From: Spirochaetaceae bacterium
GTDB lineage: Bacteria > Spirochaetota > Spirochaetia > SZUA-6 > Bin103
Assembly (NCBI GenBank): GCA_028820215.1
Contig: JAPPKD010000335.1
Coordinates: 1-9,549 of the forward strand
Direction of reading: 5' to 3'
DNA: 9,549 nucleotides
How positions within the stretch are numbered: the first letter of the stretch is position 1; each line of letters opens with the position of its first letter. The notes under the pieces were generated by a model. That model saw only the letters and a list, made by a program, of their open reading frames with translations. It did not search any database and was not told where the DNA came from. This document shows positions 1 through 6,174 of this stretch, one piece after another. Made by a program: the position numbers and the translations under genes.

Positions 1-8
1 ATTTTTAG

Positions 9-51
9 ATGAGGCACGCTTTCGGCAGGGTTAGATTTCTGGTGAGGCAAT
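9..51 (+). repeat. Paired TGAGGCA element, left copy
   Basis: TGAGGCA occurs at 10-16 and again at 43-49, a spacing of 33 bases. The second copy extends to GGTGAGGCAAT (41-51). The same layout, ATGAGGCA followed about 25 bases later by GGTGAGGCAAT, occurs on the opposite strand at the right end of the window (9504-9548). I saw no further TGAGGCA anywhere else. The element ends 8 bases before the -35 box of the putative tRNA promoter. It could be an operator for a dimeric regulator or a copy of a dispersed intergenic repeat; the sequence does not decide between these. Confidence 0.5.
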
Positions 52-59
52 GCGCGCTC

Positions 60-89
60 TTGAACGCGGGGCGGTGCTCGCCGTACACT
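60..89 (+). promoter_or_regulatory. Probable sigma-70-type promoter of the tRNA/tig unit
   Basis: TTGAAC (60-65) and TACACT (84-89) are separated by 18 bases and match the consensus at most positions. Transcription would start near 96, leaving a leader of about 75 bases before tRNA-Leu. The bases after the -10 box are G/C-rich (GTGGCAGG), as is common in stringently controlled stable-RNA promoters. The start site is inferred, not observed. Confidence 0.5.
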
Positions 90-169
90 GTGGCAGGCAC
101 ACGGAGATGGCTGAAACGGCAGGGTGGTCGGTGTTCGACCGGGACAGCGGTCGCTGGCCGTTGGTGCCT
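90..169 (+). other. Leader region upstream of tRNA-Leu with two small hairpins
   Basis: This stretch shows no convincing reading frame and no tRNA fold. It holds two adjacent short inverted repeats: GGTCG/CGACC (126-130 with 136-140) and CAGC/GCTG (145-148 with 153-156). It is most simply the transcribed 5' leader removed during maturation of tRNA-Leu. No other function is visible. Confidence 0.35.
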
Positions 170-251
170 GCGAGAGTGGTGGAACTGGCAGACACGCCAG
201 ATTTAGGATCTGGTGCCGCAAGGCATAAGGGTTCGAGTCCCTTCTCTCGCA
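170..251 (+). tRNA. tRNA-Leu (anticodon UAG)
   Basis: All arms fold. The acceptor stem GCGAGAG (170-176) pairs with CTCTCGC (244-250), and the discriminator is A251. The anticodon stem CCAGA (197-201) pairs with TCTGG (209-213) around a seven-base loop with TAG at 204-206. The long variable arm TGCC-GCAA-GGCA is typical of class II tRNAs such as Leu. The T stem is AAGGG/CCCTT with loop TTCGAGT (232-238). The 3' CCA is not encoded, since the discriminator is followed by CA and G. The tRNA should read CUA and, through wobble at U34, other CUN codons. Confidence 0.95.
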
Positions 252-291
252 CAGGTTCGACCAGAGGTGCTTCGATCGGTTTTTCCTCCAC

Positions 292-363
292 GCGGGAATA
301 GCTCAGTGGTAGAGCACCACGTTGCCAACGTGGAAGTCGCGGGTTCAAGTCCCGTTTCCCGCT
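292..363 (+). tRNA. tRNA-Gly (anticodon GCC)
   Basis: The acceptor stem GCGGGAA (292-298) pairs with TTCCCGC (356-362), and the discriminator is T363, usual for bacterial tRNA-Gly. The D arm GCTC/GAGC is present. The anticodon stem CCACG/CGTGG (317-321 with 329-333) surrounds a loop with GCC at 324-326. The T loop is TTCAAGT. CCA is not encoded. It follows tRNA-Leu by 40 bases with no convincing promoter or terminator between, so the two are probably cut from one transcript. It decodes GGC and GGU. Confidence 0.95.
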
Positions 364-433
364 CTCTTCGATCATGGCGGCGCAACGATCTGCCGTCCGC
401 CGACCCGCCAGAGCGCCGCTACCGGACTGACCC

Positions 434-1783
434 GTGATAGAGAAGCAGGACGAGCAACTCCAGGAGAACGCCGAGGTCAAGCTGTCGGTGACGGTCGCCG
501 CCTCCGACGTGCAACGCGTGTACGACGCCACGGTGGCAGAGCACTGTCGAACCGTGCGCATCAAGGGCTTCCGCAAGGGCAAGGTGCCGCGTGACGTCCT
601 GATCCGCAAGGCGGGCGATGCCTTGCTTGCTGAGGCTGCCGAGCGCATCATCGGTGAGGCGGCCCAGGCAGCGCTGGAGGCCGCCGAGCATCCGCCGATC
701 CGCTCCTCGCGCCCGCGGGTGGAGGCGGAAGAGCCGCTGGCGGTCGGCTCCGCGTTCCGCTTCGACCTGCTGTACGACACCAAGCCGGAGGTCAGCTTGG
801 GCCGCTACCGGGGCGTGGACGTGACCCGTCCCCGCTTCCGCATCGAAGACGGTGACCTGCAGCGCGAGCTGGACGCCATCCGCGAGCAGAACGCCGTGGT
901 GGTGGAGAAGCAGTCCGACGTGGTCGAGAGCGGTGACGTGGTGGAGATCGACTACGTGGAGGTGGAGGACGGCAGTCCGGTCTCTTCCACCCGGCGCGAA
1001 GGGTTCGTGTTCGAGGTCGGCACCGGCTACAACCAGCACCGCATCGACGACGACCTGGTCGGCATGCGGGTCGACGATGAGCGCGACATCGACAAGACCT
1101 ACCCCGACGACTTCGAGGATGAGGCGCTCGCCGGCCGGTCGCTGGTGCTGCGGGTGCGCGTACGCCGGCTGCGGGAGAAGCAGCTTCCGGATCTTGACGA
1201 CGAGCTGGCGCAGGACGTCAGCGAGCGATTCGAGACCCTGGAGGATCTGAAGGCGGACATCCGCGAGCGCATCCGGAGCGACGGCGACCGGATCGTCCGT
1301 GAGCGGCTGATCTCCGCGATCATCACCGCCGTTGAGGAGGCTTCGGTGGTCCCCCTGCCGCGCTCCCTGGTGGACGCCGGCCTGGCCGCCGACTGGTCGG
1401 CCATGGTGTCGCGCTACGGCGGCAGCGAGCGCCGGGTGACGCTGGCGCTGGAGCGGTCCGGGACCGACCGCAACGCGCTCTTTGAGCAGTGGCGGCCGGC
1501 GGCCGAGCGCCGCACGCGCCTGATGCTGATCACGGACCGGCTGGCAGACGCCGAGGAGATAGCGGTCGCCGACGACGAGGTGGAGCAGGAGCTTGTGCGC
1601 CGCGCGCGCTCGCGCTCGATGGAGATCGAAGAGCTGCGCGAGGCGTATGAGCGCAACGAGATGCTGCCGGCGCTGCGGGCCGATGTCCGCAACGAGAAGC
1701 TCTACGACCGACTGATCGAGCTCGCCGCGGTCAAGGAAGGCGAAGAGCTCGCCTATATGGACTTGGTATCCGGAAACAGCTAA
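434..1783 (+). CDS. tig: Trigger factor, ribosome-associated chaperone and peptidyl-prolyl isomerase
   Basis: The 449-residue product has the usual trigger factor length and all three domains. It docks beside the ribosomal exit tunnel in the cytoplasm and shields nascent chains. The N-terminal ribosome-binding domain holds the signature GFRKGKVP at residues 45-52. An FKBP-type isomerase domain covers about 160-245, with a stretch [18 protein letters not shown] at 194-211 matching the family. The C-terminal helical substrate-cradling domain begins near [12 protein letters not shown] (251-262). GTG at 434 is the first possible start, because an in-frame TGA lies at 428-430; no Shine-Dalgarno sequence precedes it. 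The gene begins 70 bases after tRNA-Gly with no clear promoter of its own, so read-through from the tRNA promoter is plausible. It opens the tig-clpP-clpX block, a common bacterial grouping. Confidence 0.97.
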   Translation: MIEKQDEQLQENAEVKLSVTVAASDVQRVYDATVAEHCRTVRIKGFRKGKVPRDVLIRKAGDALLAEAAERIIGEAAQAALEAAEHPPIRSSRPRVEAEEPLAVGSAFRFDLLYDTKPEVSLGRYRGVDVTRPRFRIEDGDLQRELDAIREQNAVVVEKQSDVVESGDVVEIDYVEVEDGSPVSSTRREGFVFEVGTGYNQHRIDDDLVGMRVDDERDIDKTYPDDFEDEALAGRSLVLRVRVRRLREKQLPDLDDELAQDVSERFETLEDLKADIRERIRSDGDRIVRERLISAIITAVEEASVVPLPRSLVDAGLAADWSAMVSRYGGSERRVTLALERSGTDRNALFEQWRPAAERRTRLMLITDRLADAEEIAVADDEVEQELVRRARSRSMEIEELREAYERNEMLPALRADVRNEKLYDRLIELAAVKEGEELAYMDLVSGNS

Positions 1784-1798
1784 CTTTGAGGTGGCCGG

Positions 1799-1814
1799 CG
1801 GGGAATCCTCCCCG
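1799..1814 (+). other. Short GC-rich hairpin between tig and clpP
   Basis: CGGGGA (1799-1804) and TCCCCG (1809-1814) form a perfect 6-bp stem with a 4-base loop, starting 15 bases after the tig stop. No T-run follows, so it is not a standard intrinsic terminator. It could partly attenuate transcription or mark an mRNA processing or stability boundary between tig and clpP. It also argues against starting clpP at the GTG at 1791, which would put the hairpin inside the coding region. Confidence 0.35.
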
Positions 1815-1880
1815 AGCCCGCGAACCAACCATGGACCGACCACTCCCATGAGCCGACCAATGTCATTGAACGAACAGGCC

Positions 1881-2494
1881 ATGAACGAACAACTCAACGC
1901 CCTCGTACCCATCGTCATCGAACAGACCGGGCGCGGCGAACGCTCGTACGACATCTACTCCCGGCTGCTCAAGGACCGGATCGTCTTCATCGACGGCGAA
2001 ATCTACGACATCACCGCCGACCTCGTGGTGGCGCAACTCCTGTTCCTGGAGTCACAGGATCCGGAGAAGGACATCCACGTCTACATCAACTCGCCGGGCG
2101 GCATGGTGACCGCCGGGCTGGCCATCTACGACACGCTGCGCTACATCAGCGCGGACGTGCAGACGATCTGCCTGGGTCAGGCCGCGTCGATGGGCGCGTT
2201 GCTGCTGGCCGCCGGAACCAAGGGCAAGCGGACTGCCCTGCCGTCCGCCCGCCTCCTGATCCATCAGCCGTGGGGCGGCGTGTCCGGGCAGGCGGCCGAC
2301 ATCGGCATCCAGGCGCGCGAGCTGGTGCGCCTGAAGCGACTCATCATCAGCTACTTCGCGGAGTGCACGGGCAAGGACGAGAGCGTCGTTGCTCAGGACC
2401 TGGAACGGGACTACTATATGTCGTCGCACGAGGCGGCAGAGTACGGCCTGATCGACAAGGTGCTTACGAGACGGGGTCCTGACGAGGCGAGCTG

Positions 2495-2495
<1 letters not shown>
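1881..2495 (+). CDS. clpP: ATP-dependent Clp protease proteolytic subunit ClpP
   Basis: The product is the serine peptidase core that forms two stacked heptamer rings and degrades proteins unfolded by ClpX. From the start chosen here it is 204 residues, normal for ClpP. The catalytic triad is intact: Ser103 in ASMGA, His128 in LLIHQP and Asp177 in ERDYYM, with spacing of 25 and 49 residues as in E. coli ClpP. The N-terminus [20 protein letters not shown] aligns with the axial-loop region of the family. I chose ATG 1881 because homologues begin just before LVP. ATG 1860, ATG 1848 and GTG 1791 are open upstream alternatives in the same frame, and none has a good ribosome binding site. The stop codon overlaps the clpX start (TGATG), implying translational coupling and balanced synthesis. 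Confidence 0.96.
2484..2487 (+). promoter_or_regulatory. Ribosome binding site of clpX
   Basis: GAGG lies 7 bases before the clpX ATG and inside the end of clpP. It is the only clear Shine-Dalgarno sequence I found ahead of any coding region in this window, and it supports the 2495 start. Confidence 0.6.
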
Positions 2496-3745
<1,250 letters not shown>

Positions 3746-3750
3746 CGCCC

Positions 3751-4338
3751 ATGTTGCTGCCCGCTGACGTCTGGACCATGGCTCGGGCACCCGAGGGCAC
3801 GGCCGTGCTGATCCGGCCGTCGGGGGCGGACGTGGCCGTGCCCATCTTCGTCGACCACTGCATCGCGCAATCGATCTACATCGCCCTGCGCGGCGAACGG
3901 CAGAGCCGGCCGCTCACGCACGATCTGTTCCTGCAGACGCTGGCCGCGATGAAGGTTTCCGTGGAGCGTGTGGAGATCACGGAGATCAAGAGCGTCGGCG
4001 GTCACGGCACGTTCTTCGCGCGGCTCGTGCTGCTCCAGGACGGTCAGCAGGTGGAGGTGGATTCGCGGACGTCCGATGCCATCGCCATCGCCCTGCGCGC
4101 CAAGTGTCCGATCTTCATCGACGAGGACGTGGTCGAGCAGGCGTCGATCCCGGTTTCCACGGTGGAGAGCGGGGACTCACCGGAAGGGGACGAAGACGAC
4201 GCGGAAGCAGCCGAAGCGGCGGAAGGCGACCCGGTCGGAAAGCTCAAGCGCGAACTCGCCATCGCCGTCCAGGAAGAGAAGTACGAAGAGGCTGCGAGGC
4301 TGCGCGACCGCATCACCGAGCTGGAAGGGTCCTCGTAG
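3751..4338 (+). CDS. DUF151/BFN bifunctional-nuclease-family protein with C-terminal UVR motif
   Basis: The 195-residue protein has two parts. Residues 1-135 match the BFN/DUF151 family, with RPLTHDL (53-59), GTFFARLVL (86-94) and DSRTSDAIAIALRAKCPIF (104-122). An acidic linker of about 20 residues rich in Asp, Glu and Ala (139-160) joins it to a UVR motif at 163-193 (KLKRELAIAVQEEKYEEAARLRDRITELE region). The family name comes from plant proteins reported to have DNase and RNase activity; the bacterial role is poorly defined. UVR motifs mediate contacts in UvrB/UvrC and also occur in McsA and in the ClpC middle region, so a Clp-related role is worth considering. The gene starts 5 bases after clpX without a Shine-Dalgarno sequence, suggesting coupling. 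ATG 3778 is an alternative start but would trim the conserved first strand. Confidence 0.88.
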   Translation: MLLPADVWTMARAPEGTAVLIRPSGADVAVPIFVDHCIAQSIYIALRGERQSRPLTHDLFLQTLAAMKVSVERVEITEIKSVGGHGTFFARLVLLQDGQQVEVDSRTSDAIAIALRAKCPIFIDEDVVEQASIPVSTVESGDSPEGDEDDAEAAEAAEGDPVGKLKRELAIAVQEEKYEEAARLRDRITELEGSS

Positions 4339-4342
4339 CGGC

Positions 4343-4378
4343 TACTGGTCGCCCGGGTTACTGGTCGCGCCGGGCTAT
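4343..4378. repeat. Degenerate copies of the carD 18-bp repeat in the convergent gap
   Basis: TACTGGTCGC occurs twice (4343-4352 and 4359-4368). The second copy continues as CTGGTCGCGCCGGGCTAT, which matches the 18-bp unit inside carD (CTGGTCGCTTCGGGCTTG) at about 14 of 18 positions. Read in the carD frame past its stop, the region would give PGATSNPGDQ before another TAG, resembling the TSKPEA/TSKPGA repeats at the N-terminus of CarD. This may be a relic of repeat spread, or coincidence in GC-rich sequence. Confidence 0.35.
4351..4375. terminator. Possible weak bidirectional terminator hairpin
   Basis: GCCCGG (4351-4356) and CCGGGC (4370-4375) are perfect inverted repeats around a 13-base loop, in the 36-base gap between the convergent DUF151 and carD genes. 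The position suits a shared terminator. No clear T-run follows on either strand and the loop is long, so the call is weak. Confidence 0.25.
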
Positions 4379-5295
4379 TCGTCGCCTTTCTGCTTGACGT
4401 TTTGCAGCCGCTCTTCGATCAGGGTTTCGATCTCGGTCTTGTCCTTGCCGAGCGAGTACGAAACCTCGTCCACCATCAGCCGCAGCGCGCTGTCGTACAG
4501 CTTGCGCTCCAGGATGGGCAACTCCTTGATCCTGCTGCGGTAGGACAGCGAGCGCACGACCGAGGCGATGTCGTCGACCGCGCCCTGCTTCAGGAGATCG
4601 AGGTTCATCTGATAGCGCAGCTTCCAGTCGGTGGGGATGGGGTCGAAGTCTTCGGCGATCAGCCGCAGGGCGCGTTCGGCCTTGCGCTTGCTGACGATGG
4701 CGCGGATGCCGAGCCCGTCCGCCTTGTCGACCGGAATCATGATCGTCATGTCGGAGACTTCCAGGTAGACGACGTAGTAGAGGGTGGGACTGCCCTGAAA
4801 CTCCCGCTCCTCCAGCCGCTCGATCCTGCCGACGCCCTGGAGGGGATATACGATCTGCTGGCCCACGGAGTAACGCGTCCTGGGGCGGGCCGGCTTCCGC
4901 TTGGCCGCGGCTTTCTTGGCCGGCGACAAGTCGTCCAGGGACGCGTCCGCCTCGACCGCGGCATCGTCGACCGTGCCGTTCGTCCCATCAGCCGTGTCGG
5001 CTGCCAGCTTGGCCTCGGTTGCCGACCTGGCCTCGGTTGTCGATCTGGCGCGGCGCCTGGCGGCCGGACGCTTGCTGGCCGCTCCGGGTTTGCTGGTCGC
5101 TTCGGGTTTGCTGGTCGCTTCGGGCTTGCTGGTCGCTTCGGGCTTGCTGGTCGCTTCGGGCTTGCTGGTCGCTTCGGGCTTGCTGGTCGACTTCCGCTGC
5201 GCGGCCTTCGGTTCGCCAACCACCGGCGGCTGCGTCGATTCCGTGGGCTCGGTAGACTTGGTCGCGTCTTCCTTCGCAGACGCGGCTGACCCCAT
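4375..5295 (-). CDS. carD: CarD/CdnL-family transcriptional regulator with long low-complexity N-terminal tail
   Basis: Residues 141-300 form a full CarD-type protein. The Tudor-like RNA polymerase beta-subunit-binding domain begins at YSVGQQIVYPLQGVGRIERL (142-161). A helical DNA-binding domain follows, with a conserved Trp224 in PTDWKLRY, the likely counterpart of the tryptophan that wedges into the upstream edge of the bubble in studied CarD proteins. Such proteins stabilise open complexes and often act on rRNA and other growth-linked promoters. CarD proteins are usually about 160-170 residues; this one has 306 because of a ~140-residue N-terminal extension: a Thr/Ser/Pro-rich start, the hexapeptide array TSKPEA x5 plus two variants (37-78), an Arg/Lys cluster (76-90), an acidic stretch (100-123) and a Lys/Arg/Pro cluster (126-141). 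The ATG lies 6 bases after a good -10 box with no Shine-Dalgarno sequence, so the mRNA is probably leaderless. Confidence 0.93.
   Translation of the reverse strand: MGSAASAKEDATKSTEPTESTQPPVVGEPKAAQRKSTSKPEATSKPEATSKPEATSKPEATSKPEATSKPGAASKRPAARRRARSTTEARSATEAKLAADTADGTNGTVDDAAVEADASLDDLSPAKKAAAKRKPARPRTRYSVGQQIVYPLQGVGRIERLEEREFQGSPTLYYVVYLEVSDMTIMIPVDKADGLGIRAIVSKRKAERALRLIAEDFDPIPTDWKLRYQMNLDLLKQGAVDDIASVVRSLSYRSRIKELPILERKLYDSALRLMVDEVSYSLGKDKTEIETLIEERLQNVKQKGDE
5062..5187 (-). repeat. Tandem 18-bp repeat array inside carD
   Basis: The + strand shows near-identical copies of GCTTCGGGCTTGCTGGTC in series, encoding on the - strand five exact TSKPEA units (5098-5187) followed by TSKPGA and ASKRPA (5062-5097). 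Third codon positions are almost unchanged between units, apart from a CTT/TTT-type difference in the copies nearest 5100, which points to recent expansion by slippage or unequal recombination. The unit length is a multiple of three, so copy-number change keeps the frame. Confidence 0.9.
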
Positions 5296-5301
5296 GACCG
5301 A

Positions 5302-5330
5302 AGTATCGCACAGAGACCGTTCCGGGTCAA
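5302..5330 (-). promoter_or_regulatory. Sigma-70-type promoter of carD giving a leaderless mRNA
   Basis: On the - strand TTGACC (5330-5325) and GATACT (5307-5302) are spaced by exactly 17 bases, close to the housekeeping consensus. Six bases (TCGGTC) separate the -10 box from the carD ATG, so the normal start distance places +1 at the A of the ATG. An imperfect inverted repeat, GACC(C)G-GAA-CGGTC (5328-5315), lies in the spacer and could be an operator, but this is weak. The 48-base gap also serves as the upstream region of the divergent membrane-protein gene. Confidence 0.7.
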
Positions 5331-5343
5331 AACAGAATCACCG

Positions 5344-6174
5344 GTGACTCCTTCTGAGCGGCCCCGCAGCCGCCTGACGCGGGTGCTGAGCATTGCCGGG
5401 TACCCTGCCCTGTTCGCGGCGCTCGGCGTGGTCGCGATCGTCTTCTGGGAGCCCGTGTTGTCCCTGATGCGGAACCCCGAGGAGCTCCGCGTACGGGTGG
5501 AGGCCTACGGGGTGGCGGCCCCTGCGGTGTTCATCGCCGTCCAGGTGCTGCAGGTGGTGGTCTTCGTGATCCCGGGAGAGTTCCCGCAGTTGGCCGCCGG
5601 GTACCTGTTCGGCATCCCGCTCGGCATCGCCCTGACGCTGGGCGGAGCGGCGCTTGGCTCGGCCATCGGGTTTCTGCTCGCGCGCCTGCTCGGGCGCCCG
5701 TTTCTGCACGCGATCGTGTCGGAGAAGCGCAGCAGCCAGGTGGAGGATCTGATCGCCTCGCCGCGCGGGGTCGGTATGTTGTTCCTGCTGTATCTGATTC
5801 CCGGGATCCCGAAGGACGTCCTGTGCTACGTGGCCGGCATCGGTCCCCTGCGGCTGGGCGTCTACCTGTTGGCAAGCACCGTCGGGCGCCTCCCCGGAGT
5901 GGCGGTGAGCGTGATATCCGGAGACGCGGCCGCCGAGCGGCAGTGGGCGGTCGTGGCGATCGCCCTGGGCATCGCCGTGGTGTTCTTCGTGATGGGATTC
6001 CTGTTTCGCCGCCGACTCATGGAGGTGCTGCAGCGCTTCGCGCGGCTCGATGAGCCCCGGCCGTCCGATGAGCCCCGCCCGCCCGCCGAACCGGGGCCGC
6101 CCGGTCAGCCTGGGAGGAAATCCGCGACGGCGGCGACGCCGGCCGGCAGGTCCGCGCGCCGGAAGCCCAGGTAG
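5344..6174 (+). CDS. TVP38/TMEM64 family (SNARE-associated, DedA-superfamily) inner-membrane protein
   Basis: The 276-residue protein has a first membrane segment at about 15-36, a conserved core, and a last segment at about 200-221. Core motifs are VIPGEFPQLAAGYLFG (75-90), the G-rich helix GGAALGSAIGFLLARLLGR (100-118) and LLYLIPGIPKDVLCYVAGI (148-166), the hallmark of the TVP38/VTT family. Relatives are proposed to move lipids across or between membranes; the substrate here is unknown. The tail after residue 222 is cytoplasmic-looking, with DEPRP repeated at 236-240 and 242-246, then a Pro/Gly/Arg-rich end. GTG 5344 is the first available start downstream of an in-frame TGA at 5287; there is no ribosome binding site, and GTG 5383 (Val14) is an alternative. 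The last 70 bases overlap the convergent solute-binding protein gene. Confidence 0.88.
   Translation: MTPSERPRSRLTRVLSIAGYPALFAALGVVAIVFWEPVLSLMRNPEELRVRVEAYGVAAPAVFIAVQVLQVVVFVIPGEFPQLAAGYLFGIPLGIALTLGGAALGSAIGFLLARLLGRPFLHAIVSEKRSSQVEDLIASPRGVGMLFLLYLIPGIPKDVLCYVAGIGPLRLGVYLLASTVGRLPGVAVSVISGDAAAERQWAVVAIALGIAVVFFVMGFLFRRRLMEVLQRFARLDEPRPSDEPRPPAEPGPPGQPGRKSATAATPAGRSARRKPR

Noticed and set aside
90..169. A third tRNA or small RNA gene upstream of tRNA-Leu
   Set aside because: No acceptor, anticodon and T-arm combination folds; only two small hairpins are visible.
252..291. Intrinsic terminator between the two tRNA genes
   Set aside because: A TTTTT run exists at 280-284, but only weak, short pairing can be found before it, so no stable GC-rich stem adjoins it.
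419..1954. A 511-codon open frame on the - strand opposite tig
   Set aside because: Repetitive Leu/Val/His/Arg composition, no recognisable domain, and it lies fully antisense to a convincing trigger factor; long antisense frames are expected in high-GC DNA.
5062..5187. CRISPR array
   Set aside because: The repeats are directly abutting 18-bp units with no spacers, and they encode an in-frame hexapeptide.
4402..5289. A 295-codon + strand frame with GRFGLA repeats opposite carD
   Set aside because: The repeats are the complement of the TSKPEA array and no known domain appears; CarD on the other strand is well supported.
5333..5343. Leaderless promoter for the TVP38-like gene (CAGAAT followed by 5 bases and GTG)
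   Set aside because: No -35-like sequence at 16-18 bases and no extended -10; the match is too weak to list.
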